Assembly (NCBI RefSeq): GCF_007859855.1
Contig: NZ_SJPK01000003.1
Span: forward strand, 503,182-567,181
Length of the DNA stretch: 64,000 bases
From: Allorhodopirellula solitaria
GTDB taxonomy: Bacteria; Planctomycetota; Planctomycetia; Pirellulales; Pirellulaceae
Reading direction: 5' to 3'
Under the pieces are notes generated by a model. The model had not been told where the DNA came from. It saw only the letters and a program-made list of their open reading frames with translations, and did not search any database. A program made the translations under genes and the position numbers. Numbering within the stretch: position 1 is the stretch's first letter; the number at the start of each line of letters is the position of its first letter. Below, in pieces: positions 1 through 10,194 of this stretch.

Positions 1-3000
1 CGGCGGGGTCAGTGTCGCGGCTGTCGCTGTCGGCAATGCCAGTTGGGTTCCCGCATAGGAAACTGGGATTCCTTCGGCTTGAATTGCTTTGGCAAGGGAC
101 TCAATGAAAACCGTGTCGCTGGCACTGCGATCGATCGGGACAACGATATTGCCCGGTGTCGTCGCGTTGCCTGCATTGGTCAATTCGAATGTTACCGGAG
201 CTTGTCCGGGCAACGTCACGTTCAGAATCGTTCCGTTGGGGATGCTCGCCGGATTCGACGAGATCAAGGTGAAGCCCTGATTCAATTCAAAGGTGACGAA
301 GTCCGTACCATTGGTCAGTGTGAAGGTGTCACCGTCATAGAGTTGCGGCACTGCCACACCCTGGGAATTGACGGCTGTCGCCGCCGAGACACCGATCACG
401 TTGGCGTCTTCCGGCAATCCATCATCGGGGTCGTCGTGCGTATCGATCTGACCGATTTCACGAATGTTCGTACCGGCACCTGCATTGGAGAGCGTCAGAT
501 CAAAGTCCGGACCGGTAGCCTCACCGGTCTCTTCATCGAACGCATACAGAATGTTTTCCGTGTAGCCTTGGCGAGTGAGCCCTGGCCCCGGCTCGAGTCC
601 TTGCTGCCCGACCGGCCGATCGGCGACGAAGTATCCCGTTTCGTTACCAAATCGAGCCCGGATGGTGATCCCTTCAATGACCAAACCATCGTCGCTGTCC
701 TCGTCGAGAACTTGTACCGCGTCTTCTTCGACTTCCAGGTCATGGAACGTGCCAATTCCTGTACCGCCCAAATTGGTCAGGCCCGCTGTGACGGTATCGA
801 TGCGGGTGTACTGGTAACTGCCGTCGTTGAGGTCCTGCGGCACGGTGTAGCCAAACAGTTCCCCGTTGGCGGTAAAGGCAACGTCCCGAATCTCGGTTCC
901 GAATCCTCCGAGGTCTGCATACCGTTCACCGGTGAACGGGTTGACGAGGAACAATCCCGAGCCGCTGTTGACGTACAGGAACACGTCATCGAGTGTCTGT
1001 TCAACAATCGAATCGTCATCGAATAGGACAGGGACGATCGGCCCCTCCGCCACTTGGCTGTAATTGGAGAACCCGTTGAGCGAATTGAATCCCTCTTCAG
1101 CAATTCGGCGGGTGCTATCGATCGGTTCCAAGCGAACGAGTGGGTTCGTGGCATCGCGGCTGGTGAATTGATCCAACTGCGAGGGAGCTTGGAACTTGTT
1201 CGACACTGCGACGTAGTAGGTGCCCTCGGGGAGTTCGGCTGAACCGATGTAAGGATCGGCCGTGCCGAAGGAACCGCGAGACAGATCGGAGGTGCCTCCC
1301 GATGACAGGCTGATATCGTCAGCAATATTCGAATCGCCACCAATGAGAACGAGGTTTCCATCTCCGTCAAAGACGTACAGCGAAAGGTCGGCTCGCGATG
1401 CGCCATCGGCGTAATCGATGTCAAACACCGTGGCGAGATACATCGCCGCGTCGTCACGGGTGAGCTTCTGATAGTCGATTTCGAACTCATACCAATCGAC
1501 GTCATCGATCCCATCGATGGTTCCCGAGATATTCTTCGCCAAACGATCCGACGACAGTGGTCCGGCACCGTTATTCAGTTCCACGTCAACGCGGTTGGAC
1601 TGGGCATCGTCACGCGAGATCAGGATCGAGCCGTCGGGTTGGACGACTACGTTGGCGGGCAGGTCGGGGTCACCGGTGAACTGCGTATCGTAGAGCCCCA
1701 ATCGCTGAGCATTGGCGAGCGTGCCGTTGTCACCAGCGGTTTCAAAATCTTCGCCCGACAATGGGCTGTGCATCGGGCCACCGATGACCTGCACGCCATT
1801 GTCGGCATACAGCACGTCGCTATATCGAATTTGGGTGCCCGCGAAAACATCGGGTTCTTCGATACGGACCTGCAGTTGATAGGAACCACTGGTCAGCCCG
1901 GCTCGCAAACTGCCCGACTGGTTGAGGAGATCCTCTTCGTCAACGGCAACGTCACTGGTATCGCCGACCACCATCTTGTTCTTCTCGTCAGGCGTCAGGG
2001 TCGCCTTGGACTGCGGTGAGATGGCGCTACGGATGCGGACGTGATAAAGCGTCTTTTGGCCGATCACACCGGGCAGGATGACTCGCATCCCGGCATCGCG
2101 TGAATTGATGGAATAATTGTCTTGGAACGCCGCCAAACCGCCGCTGGCGTCGATCTGGCCAGTCGCCAATCCGAAGACCGAATCAATGCTCAAACCGTCG
2201 GCACCCCGTCCGGTACGTGACTCGATTATCCGCGTCAGTTCCGCGCGGCGGGCCGCCGTGGATGGGTCGGCGGCGTCGAGGGAGAGCAACTCTTCAATCG
2301 CGGCCGCTTCGGCCATGGCGTCGTCGGACAGCACAATGGTTTGACCATTGGCGTTGACGAGTTCGACGACCGTATCGAGGCTCAGGTCGGTGCGATCAAT
2401 GTCGATCCACACCTGCGTCCCGGCTTCGGCAACAAACGAATAGACATCGATATCACTGCTGCTAGAAAGCTCACCGTCGACGATCAGTCCGAGTCGCCGG
2501 TTTTCATCACCGGATGCGCGATCCGGTGCGACTTCGCCGAGGTACTGCGATCGGCTCGCCAACGCGTTGGTATCGCTGTCTCCCACATTGGCGGGTTCAT
2601 TCTCCGCCGTTAGCGAGGCATTGGAATCCGATGCCGCTTCGCGAATCACGATGCCGTCCCACGTGCCCACGCCCGCTAGGTTGCTCGATGTGTCGAAGGG
2701 GAACGGGTCAGCCGATGGGTCCGAGGGAATGAACTCGAGGAACGAGGTTACCTTGGCGTCGGTGGCGTCGTTATCGAGACGCCACGCATGTGCTGTGTCG
2801 AAATTACCAGCCGGACCGATAGCTGACGTCCCAGGTGTCACCCCTTCAAACGTCGGAGCAGCCGGCGGTGCCAAAAACTGTAGCCCGGGTTGGAAGTGTG
2901 CGCCATCGAGCGATGTGCCCAAACCAGACACCAGTTGATCATTGTTGATCTGGCCGAGTACATATCCGGCTCCGGCAGAGAACCCAGTGTACGTGGCGTT

Positions 3001-6000
3001 GTCTTGATTGAGTGAATCGTTCACATAGACGCCACCGTGACTGAACGCCAATCCGTTGTCTTGGTTGACCGTGGTCAGCCGGAAATCGGCTTGGCCAGGC
3101 GTGCCAACTTCATAAAGGAGATTATTGCCATCGTCCAAGCCGGGGCTGCCGGAATTGTCGTAGCTGATCACGTCGATCGAGTTGATCCGACCCGCGTCGA
3201 AAGGCAATCCATCGGCGGTTTCGAAGGTCAGCTGGGTGTAGATCGTACCCCGGTTGTCGAGGATGAACGTCTCAGCCTGCCAGCGAATCTGCCTCCCGAA
3301 TACGGTGGGATACTGCGTTCCCGCAGCCGGGTTTCCAGCGAGTTCGTAGTCAATATCGTAGGTACCACTGCTGACGACACGGTCGTCGCTGGTCAGATCG
3401 ATCGCGATCGGCTGTGTCGGCAGGAAGGCATCGGACAGCTCGATAGGCGCCGGGTTGGGGATCCCTGGGAGCGTGTCTTGGGTGACGTTGATGAACGTCG
3501 TGTAGAGGAACGCCAGGTTCGCGGTCGCGAGCTGCTGTTGCTGGGCAGCGTCGAATCCGGTGACTTCGATGGTGTCGATCCGCCCACCGTTGCCGACTGC
3601 GGTCTGCAGGTGGCCGACGGCGTCGGCGGGGACGTCATCATCGATCAAGTACGGTGCATCGGGTGCGACACCACCGCCCTGGCGTCCCAGGTCCACTTCC
3701 GAATCGTTGTTGCCGAAGGAGGGGCTCAGCGGCAACAGCGGCGGCAAACGGTCGCTGCTATCCGTCGACGTCCGTTGGTCGAGAACGATACCGTTGTTGT
3801 CCGTGTCCACGTTGGCGCGGCCGTCCGGTGTGAAACCGGCGCCGACGGCGTCGTCGCTGAGCGAAGTCAGGATGACAGGGAAATCGGGCATGCCAACGAT
3901 CTGCAGGCTACCACCGACTCGGTCGGCAATGTCGATGAGTTGGTCTTCGGCGGTATAGCTGTTCCCACCGACGATGATCCCAGCCCGACGTTGCAGCAGG
4001 GCGTCGTCGACGCCTTCGTCTTGGTTGGCCAGTTTGACCACCAGAGACGCTCGCGCGTCGCTTTCTATACGCAGGCCGCCGTAGATGTGTTGATTGGGGA
4101 CTTCGATCGTATCACGGACGATGTGCACGATATCGGTGTCGTCCCAAACGACTTCCGTTGCCACCTTGCCGCCGCGAACTTCGAGTCCGGCGAGGCCGCC
4201 ATTGTCGCTGCCGTCGGTATCGATCGAGTTACCCTTGATCAACGGCCCATTGTTTCCACGCAGGTCCATGGCATCGAGATTATCCGCCAGGCTGACCGCA
4301 TCGGGGTTTGCTGTCGAACGACCATAATCAGTGACTTCTTGCCAGGTAAAACTGTTGACGTCAAAGGTCATGGCCGGACCATTGCCATCGACGAAAGTGT
4401 TCCCGGTGATCACGGGCTGAGCGGCCCGTACGAAGATCGTGCCACTGGCGTTGTTGACCCGGCCCACACGCTCTTCGCGTGGGTCGTCGGGATTATTGTT
4501 GCTATTGTCCTCATCGTTGACGAATCCACGCCCATCGTCGTTGTTCTCAAACCGCGTGTTGGCGACTCGAAGGTCGCTCTGGTGAGCTTCGATGACATTG
4601 AAGCTGGCGAAGCCACCCTCCACCCGCGTCGTTCCGCCACCGCCGGCCAAGACTGCGTGATCGAAGGAAGCTTCGGCGCCGAAGGCAGCGAATACACCGC
4701 CCCAATCGCCCGCTTCCACGGCGGTGGTAGCGCCTGGGGTCGAGTCTTGAAACAATCCGTTGGTATTGAATGTGCCGCCCGCACCGTAGCGGCGGTCGTT
4801 GAGGCTGGTCATCACGATCGGAGCGGTCGCGGTTCCTTCAGCATACAATCGCGCGCCAAACGTCACGTCGATGCGAGACTGATTGAGCTTCACGATCGTA
4901 CCAGGATCGATCGTCAAACCCGGATCCAGTCGTCCGGCCAGGGCGAGGCCCGTGTCGCTCACTCGCTCAGGGTCGAGCGGGGTCAGTCCCTCGGCGACTT
5001 TGTCTTCAAACGCCGTCGAGCTGGTGTTCAGCCGTGCCACACGCACGAACTCGCCATAGATCGGCTGCCCATCTGCATCGGTTCCGGTGATGGGAGCCCG
5101 ATACAATCTCCGCCCTGCGTAATCTGTGTTCGTCGGCACGGTGGGCAGGTTGTTGAGCTGGACCTTGCCGGTGTCACTGAGGGTCACCGCGATGCTCGGA
5201 TCACTCGCAGCACTTTCAAACCCATCTTTGGTAACGAACGTCATCCGGTAGGCATACTCGCCCGCGGGAACCTCTCCAGCAACCTGACTGGGGGTGGTGG
5301 GAGCGTTAACGACCCCATTGGCTTGAGCCAACAACAGACTCGGTGGCTCATGCAAGCTAACCGGACCGCCGGCACTGCCCTCTATAATGAGGTTGTCGAT
5401 GAGGATATGAACGATGTCCGTGTCGTCAAACCTAGCGTTGACTTCGAGCGTTTCCAAACTGCCACCGGTCGGGGTGTCGATCCGGATCAGCAAGCCATTG
5501 TAGGTGTTGTCGAGAATCGTGTTGCCACGAATATGGGGACCGGTGCGTACGAAATCGCTCGTGAAGTAGTACGACAAGCCCGCTCCGGCAGCGACTTCAT
5601 CTTGGTAGCGCGATTCATCAAAGCGGGTTTCAGCAAAGGTATTGGGCGTGGCAGCGATCGCGGCATCGGCCGATTGGGAGATCATGCTGTTGATGATCGT
5701 CGCCCGTGTTTCAGCCAACTCGATCGGAGCCACCGTTTGCGGCACGCCGTCGATACTGACAACACCACCGGCATGCTGGATGTCAGCGTACTGGATGTGG
5801 TTGAGGAAAACGCCATTGGTTTCCATGTTCACGCGGCTGTCATCGGCGAAGTCAATGTCGCCGCGGAGATCGATTCCGCCCCACGTTCCCTTCTGCGGGT
5901 TGGTGCCGAATCCGACCAACTGGACAGGTTGATCGGGCGTTCCGAGTACCTGTACCGACGCGTTGCTACCGTCCTGGGATGCCGACGTGCTGCCCACACC

Positions 6001-9000
6001 AATGTGGCTGCCGCGCATCTCGAACTTCACTCCCGCATCGAGAATCAAGTTGACGTCTTTCGGGACCTGAATATCGGTGAGCTCGCCACTGGTCAGGGCG
6101 GAACCGTTTTGGTTCCGGCCAATTTGATAGGTTCCACCACTGACCACACGCACAACTTCCACTGCATTGGTGGTCAGCCGGCGTGACTCCACACTCTGGA
6201 AGGCGTCGTTAAGTGTTTGGAATGGATTGGTGATCGATCCTGGCGTGCCGGTTCCCGCTGCGGTGGCCGTGTTGTCGACGAAGACCGTCGTATTGGCGTC
6301 GTTGGGTTCAAACCAATACTGGAAGAGGCCGCCTGCCTTGCCATCGGCGTCGCCGTCGAGCACCTGGCTGCCGTCGGAGATCGCGTCCGCTGCCGAGGTG
6401 GTCGGCGTGAAGGTCATCGCGACCTCGTACTCACCCTGAGTCACACCGCCGATGCCGGTGCCGGGGATGATCGGATCATAGTTGTCGTTACCCGAGGCGC
6501 TGACACCGACGACATACTCGCCAGCCTGCACCTTGATTTCGATCATCGAATCGTTGCTGAAGTAATCGTCATTGGCGGCGATTTCGATCGGGACGCCGCC
6601 TTCGATCTTGTACAGCCGCAGCATCGTGTCGAGCGTGCTCGACGACGCCAGTCGCTCGGCGATCGTCGACACGTTGATGGTGCCGGCGTTAGCCAGAGTG
6701 AACTTGTACAAGTCGATATCGTTGCTCTCAGGCTTGTACAGGAACTGTCCGTTGACGATATCTGCAGGAGCCGGATAGGACGATTCATTGGGCTCGAAGA
6801 GGGAGTCCGTTGTCGCCGGGATCTCGTTCTGGGTCGGCATGAGCGGGTCGAGCACGCTCTCGGTCGACTGCGTGATCGGTTGAGGCAGATGATCGGCATA
6901 ACCAAAACCGAGCAATTGACCAACGCCGAGGAACACGCCCCGGAAGAACTCTCCCCCGGTGAAGTCGTCGGTGCTCTGGTCAAAGTCTTGACCGTCGAGC
7001 ACGATCAACTCGTTCCCGTTGGCAGTCGAAGCATCTGGATCGAGGGCCAGGAATGTGTTGCCCAAGTCATCGAGTTCGCGCGTCGCCACGGTGACACCGC
7101 CGGCCGCACTGCTGACGAGTACGCCGCTGCCGTCGAAGGTGCCCGCGAGCTCACCCACGGTGATGCTGTAGATCGGTCCCGAGGGGCCTGTGAAATTGGG
7201 GCTAGTGATTGCCTCAGCGGCGTCTTGCCCGACCTCGATGAACTGCACGCCGAGGTATTCGCTAAACAACGACGCTACTTCGCGGACCCGGGTCTTCTGT
7301 TGCTCGGTGATCAGGTTGAGGTAGGTCTGGTTGAGATCGGTCGTCTGGGTACCGAAATCCTCGCCCTGAAATTGATCGGGGAAGTTGTAGTAGATCGTGC
7401 TGATACCCGGCGTCATATCACCGTCTTCTCGCCAAATACCGAGCGGTACCACGCGGTCATCACGCGTTGGATCGTCGGGGCGAATATCACGCACACCCTC
7501 GTAGCCAGTTCCGCCGGGGTATTGCAGGTCATAATCCGACGGGTTTTCCACGACGCCGCCGGTCAACCGAACGCTGGTGGTTTGGTCTGTGTTGCTGCCA
7601 TTGAATGCGCCGATGACCATCGGTCCCGGTTCGGTCACTGGCGAGAGTGGGTTGCGTGTGATGCTGTCGCCCGCTTCGATCACCGGAATCACCGAGGGAT
7701 CCGAGGGCAGCAAGGTCTCATCGCCGATACGGAAACGCACGGCGCCATCGATGAACGACCCGGCGTTGTCCGGGTCTGGCGTGCGAGAGAACGGAGCTTC
7801 GAAGATCACGCGTACCGCGTCGGTACGGCCATCGATCGACTCCACACTAATGGGTTTGATCGGCTCGTCGTCACCACCGGTCACTGTGTCACGGGTAAAG
7901 ACAGCGGTGTAGTAGTCCTTATTGAGGACCGAAGCATTGACGTCGTTGGTGAAGTACACCTCTGCCACGTTTGGTTCCGAGATCAGCCGACCATCGGTTT
8001 TCGAGACCGGCTCGGGGACGACCGCGAGGACACGTGGCGGCGCATTGATCGAGAACTGGACGGCAAAGTCTTCGCCGTCATTGAAGGCTTCGTCGTTGGT
8101 GTTTAGAAGTGCGCGATCACCCGTGCCATACACCTCAATTTGATAGGAGTCGTCGGGCAACGCTTCGGCGAACCGGAAAACAACTTCATTGGGGCGATCA
8201 CCGATCCCGACGTAGCCAGGGGTGACCACGGTGTCAGTGGCACCACCGAGTTGCAGCCCATTGGGCGTCGAAGTTGTGACGGTGGTGAATCCAGCGGCAA
8301 TGGCGTCGGCACTCTCGCCCCGCTGCAGAGACGCTTCGACCAACTGCGCCGCCGTGGGGCTGTTGTTAACGGCAGCGATCAGTTCGCCGACGGTGGATCG
8401 GGCTGCCGAGTTGTTGTTGATGCGGACCGTGATGATGTCATTGGCAACACTCACCAGCGGCGTCGAGGACGAGCCCAGGTTCGTGCCCACGATTTTGACA
8501 CTCACCGCGCGGCCGCTCTCACCGGACTGGCTGGCCAAGAACCGAACCTGTGTGGTCGGGCCGAGCCCCAAATCAGTGACTGCGCGGGCGGTGTTGGCGC
8601 CGTCGAGAGTCAGCGTCTCGCCGCCCGAGGGCAGCTTATTGCCAATCGGGGTCTGGGTCGAACCGTGAACCGAGAACGCCGTCACGACGCCGTTGGCTGG
8701 GGATGACTCGAGCGCCTTGAGCAGGTCAGCGACGGTCGCCGGTCGTGTCGGGTTGCTGTTCAGACGGATGTCGATTGTCTTCAGATCTGGATCTGCCGCG
8801 GTAATCAAGACCGGCGCTGCACTGAGTGGCAGATTGGCGCTCGTCAGCCGCACGACGGTGCCATTGCCCTCGACACCGGGATTCTCCTTGGCGGCCCGGA
8901 ATTCCACTTCGACCTGGTTGACGACGTTAGCATTGCTGCTCGTCCCAAAATCAGTGATCGCGCTGGCGGTTTCGAACCCGCCGTCGGCACCCGCTCGGGT

Positions 9001-9411
9001 GATGCTGAGCCCCTTGGGAGAAACCGAATCGTCGTTGGCAGCTACCGGGTTGAGGAGCGTCGAGACATCGATCGACGAATTATCGTCAAACTGAAACAAC
9101 AGCTCGTTCGGCGAGGTCTGCAACACCGTGGGATTGACCAACGGAGCGTTACCGAGCGACGAGCCACCCTGGATCAATTGACCGCTATTGGGCTGGATGC
9201 CGACCAGCTCGGGGCCGGCGAGCAATTGGCGTTGCTCGAGCATTTGCGATTGCAATCGCCGCTCGATTGCGGCCCGTCGGTCGCGGGTGCTCGAGCTGCG
9301 GTTGCCTCGTTTCCGACTGCCGCCTTCAAGGCCGCCCAGCCCCAGCCGATTGGCCAAAGCTCCACGAAAACTGCGATTGGAAGAACGTTTGCCCGGTTTA
9401 CCGATTGTCAT
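1..9411 (-). CDS. Giant exported surface protein, LEPR-XLL-like N-terminus (3' end outside window)
   Basis: One minus-strand frame stays open from an ATG at 9411 to the left edge (3137 codons, no stop), so the C-terminus is missing. The N-terminus is basic and Arg/Ser-rich and carries MLEQRQLLAG, the LExRxLLAG-type motif of planctomycete exported giants. Two related beta-sandwich-like repeats follow (about residues 115-215 and 255-350). At about residues 700-840 there is a metzincin-like segment whose zinc motif is replaced by FLGVGQLLGFGY (827-838). A PPC-like domain with a DIDLYKF core lies at about 880-990, then a long right-handed beta-helix-like region with NTILDNTYNGL-type turns (about 1040-2100), then two more PPC-like domains (near 2290 and 2580). 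Likely located on the cell surface or secreted; role unknown. The gene runs divergently from the symporter at 10195. Confidence 0.85.
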   Translation of the reverse strand, partial: MTIGKPGKRSSNRSFRGALANRLGLGGLEGGSRKRGNRSSSTRDRRAAIERRLQSQMLEQRQLLAGPELVGIQPNSGQLIQGGSSLGNAPLVNPTVLQTSPNELLFQFDDNSSIDVSTLLNPVAANDDSVSPKGLSITRAGADGGFETASAITDFGTSSNANVVNQVEVEFRAAKENPGVEGNGTVVRLTSANLPLSAAPVLITAADPDLKTIDIRLNSNPTRPATVADLLKALESSPANGVVTAFSVHGSTQTPIGNKLPSGGETLTLDGANTARAVTDLGLGPTTQVRFLASQSGESGRAVSVKIVGTNLGSSSTPLVSVANDIITVRINNNSAARSTVGELIAAVNNSPTAAQLVEASLQRGESADAIAAGFTTVTTSTPNGLQLGGATDTVVTPGYVGIGDRPNEVVFRFAEALPDDSYQIEVYGTGDRALLNTNDEAFNDGEDFAVQFSINAPPRVLAVVPEPVSKTDGRLISEPNVAEVYFTNDVNASVLNKDYYTAVFTRDTVTGGDDEPIKPISVESIDGRTDAVRVIFEAPFSRTPDPDNAGSFIDGAVRFRIGDETLLPSDPSVIPVIEAGDSITRNPLSPVTEPGPMVIGAFNGSNTDQTTSVRLTGGVVENPSDYDLQYPGGTGYEGVRDIRPDDPTRDDRVVPLGIWREDGDMTPGISTIYYNFPDQFQGEDFGTQTTDLNQTYLNLITEQQKTRVREVASLFSEYLGVQFIEVGQDAAEAITSPNFTGPSGPIYSITVGELAGTFDGSGVLVSSAAGGVTVATRELDDLGNTFLALDPDASTANGNELIVLDGQDFDQSTDDFTGGEFFRGVFLGVGQLLGFGYADHLPQPITQSTESVLDPLMPTQNEIPATTDSLFEPNESSYPAPADIVNGQFLYKPESNDIDLYKFTLANAGTINVSTIAERLASSSTLDTMLRLYKIEGGVPIEIAANDDYFSNDSMIEIKVQAGEYVVGVSASGNDNYDPIIPGTGIGGVTQGEYEVAMTFTPTTSAADAISDGSQVLDGDADGKAGGLFQYWFEPNDANTTVFVDNTATAAGTGTPGSITNPFQTLNDAFQSVESRRLTTNAVEVVRVVSGGTYQIGRNQNGSALTSGELTDIQVPKDVNLILDAGVKFEMRGSHIGVGSTSASQDGSNASVQVLGTPDQPVQLVGFGTNPQKGTWGGIDLRGDIDFADDSRVNMETNGVFLNHIQYADIQHAGGVVSIDGVPQTVAPIELAETRATIINSMISQSADAAIAATPNTFAETRFDESRYQDEVAAGAGLSYYFTSDFVRTGPHIRGNTILDNTYNGLLIRIDTPTGGSLETLEVNARFDDTDIVHILIDNLIIEGSAGGPVSLHEPPSLLLAQANGVVNAPTTPSQVAGEVPAGEYAYRMTFVTKDGFESAASDPSIAVTLSDTGKVQLNNLPTVPTNTDYAGRRLYRAPITGTDADGQPIYGEFVRVARLNTSSTAFEDKVAEGLTPLDPERVSDTGLALAGRLDPGLTIDPGTIVKLNQSRIDVTFGARLYAEGTATAPIVMTSLNDRRYGAGGTFNTNGLFQDSTPGATTAVEAGDWGGVFAAFGAEASFDHAVLAGGGGTTRVEGGFASFNVIEAHQSDLRVANTRFENNDDGRGFVNDEDNSNNNPDDPREERVGRVNNASGTIFVRAAQPVITGNTFVDGNGPAMTFDVNSFTWQEVTDYGRSTANPDAVSLADNLDAMDLRGNNGPLIKGNSIDTDGSDNGGLAGLEVRGGKVATEVVWDDTDIVHIVRDTIEVPNQHIYGGLRIESDARASLVVKLANQDEGVDDALLQRRAGIIVGGNSYTAEDQLIDIADRVGGSLQIVGMPDFPVILTSLSDDAVGAGFTPDGRANVDTDNNGIVLDQRTSTDSSDRLPPLLPLSPSFGNNDSEVDLGRQGGGVAPDAPYLIDDDVPADAVGHLQTAVGNGGRIDTIEVTGFDAAQQQQLATANLAFLYTTFINVTQDTLPGIPNPAPIELSDAFLPTQPIAIDLTSDDRVVSSGTYDIDYELAGNPAAGTQYPTVFGRQIRWQAETFILDNRGTIYTQLTFETADGLPFDAGRINSIDVISYDNSGSPGLDDGNNLLYEVGTPGQADFRLTTVNQDNGLAFSHGGVYVNDSLNQDNATYTGFSAGAGYVLGQINNDQLVSGLGTSLDGAHFQPGLQFLAPPAAPTFEGVTPGTSAIGPAGNFDTAHAWRLDNDATDAKVTSFLEFIPSDPSADPFPFDTSSNLAGVGTWDGIVIREAASDSNASLTAENEPANVGDSDTNALASRSQYLGEVAPDRASGDENRRLGLIVDGELSSSSDIDVYSFVAEAGTQVWIDIDRTDLSLDTVVELVNANGQTIVLSDDAMAEAAAIEELLSLDAADPSTAARRAELTRIIESRTGRGADGLSIDSVFGLATGQIDASGGLAAFQDNYSINSRDAGMRVILPGVIGQKTLYHVRIRSAISPQSKATLTPDEKNKMVVGDTSDVAVDEEDLLNQSGSLRAGLTSGSYQLQVRIEEPDVFAGTQIRYSDVLYADNGVQVIGGPMHSPLSGEDFETAGDNGTLANAQRLGLYDTQFTGDPDLPANVVVQPDGSILISRDDAQSNRVDVELNNGAGPLSSDRLAKNISGTIDGIDDVDWYEFEIDYQKLTRDDAAMYLATVFDIDYADGASRADLSLYVFDGDGNLVLIGGDSNIADDISLSSGGTSDLSRGSFGTADPYIGSAELPEGTYYVAVSNKFQAPSQLDQFTSRDATNPLVRLEPIDSTRRIAEEGFNSLNGFSNYSQVAEGPIVPVLFDDDSIVEQTLDDVFLYVNSGSGLFLVNPFTGERYADLGGFGTEIRDVAFTANGELFGYTVPQDLNDGSYQYTRIDTVTAGLTNLGGTGIGTFHDLEVEEDAVQVLDEDSDDGLVIEGITIRARFGNETGYFVADRPVGQQGLEPGPGLTRQGYTENILYAFDEETGEATGPDFDLTLSNAGAGTNIREIGQIDTHDDPDDGLPEDANVIGVSAATAVNSQGVAVPQLYDGDTFTLTNGTDFVTFELNQGFTLISSNPASIPNGTILNVTLPGQAPVTFELTNAGNATTPGNIVVPIDRSASDTVFIESLAKAIQAEGIPVSYAGTQLALPTATAATLTPP

Positions 9412-10194
9412 CAGTGGCCTCGTGTGGCTGCCCCAAATATTCGTGACGGACGGTGTCGCGAAAATCGGAGGTCAGGAAGCTGGAATTCATGTTGCAAAAA
9501 CAATCTCGAAAGCCGCTGCTGCCCAGAAACCTGGAAAACGCACCAGAAAGCGACGACGTCGAGAATGCAGATCTAGATAAGCTGCAAGACTTGCGCAATT
9601 TTAGCTCAGTCTCACGGTGCGAGTGTAATTGGCAAGCCCTATTTCGCAACGAAAAACACGTTCCATGCAGGGTTTACACCGTTGACGACCGGAGAAGACG
9701 ATTGCACCAGTCGCAACACACGCACGCCATCTGACGACGCCAAAGTGGAAAAAGTTCCCTGCGTGTCTGACGTCGGATCCGCCGTCATCGCTGCCGCCTC
9801 GCCGCCCGCTGACTTTCACTCTAGGGGTTATCGGGATTATTCCGGTGATTCCGTAGCCCGATAAGCCAGGTAGGGACAGAACGCTTGCAAACAATCCGCG
9901 CAGGCCATCTGCGCAGCAGGCTAGATCGCGTGCACTAAGGTCGCGCTGGCTTATTGCTAATCTGCGCAATATCGCTAAAGTACGATTTTGGTGCTGAGCG
10001 ACTCGTAGGGCTTTCAGAGCGCCCCGGAGACCCCCAGATCGCCCGCCAATGAGCCATTACTGTTGCTCCCATTGCTGCTCGCTGCGAGTGTTTTTCCCAG
10101 ATTCGGTGCTTGGGAGCGTGGCAGGTTTCGGTTTCATTGCCACAGTCGCAGCAGAGATTAGCCCCCACCCGTTCACTGCCCACGAAAGCCCCGA
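9412..10194. other. 783-bp divergent intergenic region
   Basis: This lies between the divergent starts of the giant surface protein and the sodium/solute symporter. Plus-strand frames of 60-90 codons here have no convincing composition or motif. I see one 49-codon minus-strand frame (9639-9788, listed separately) and a short inverted repeat ttatcggg/cccgataa at 9828-9835 and 9857-9864 with a 21-nt spacer. No tRNA, CRISPR repeat or transposase remnant is visible. The promoters of both flanking genes must lie here, but no clear -35/-10 pair stands out. Confidence 0.5.
9639..9788 (-). CDS. Possible 49-residue small protein
   Basis: An ATG at 9788 opens a 49-codon frame ending in TAG at 9639-9641. 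The product has a soluble beta-strand-like second half (GVRVLRLVQSSSPVV, then a C-terminal NVFFVAK). A GAGG sequence lies about 8 nt before the ATG and could be a weak ribosome binding site. Third-position base use is only mildly GC-rich, so coding is not certain. It could also be the tail of a decayed longer gene, because a stop codon sits just ten codons upstream of the ATG. Function unknown. Confidence 0.22.
   Translation of the reverse strand: MTADPTSDTQGTFSTLASSDGVRVLRLVQSSSPVVNGVNPAWNVFFVAK

Noticed and set aside
3037-6186. 1049-codon plus-strand frame
   Set aside because: It lies opposite the giant surface protein frame, has an amino-acid composition dominated by Arg/Asp/Val typical of antisense frames, and shows no domain. 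The minus strand gives coherent motifs throughout.
6217-8106. 629-codon plus-strand frame
   Set aside because: An antisense shadow of the same giant gene; no recognisable motif and no plausible ribosome binding site.
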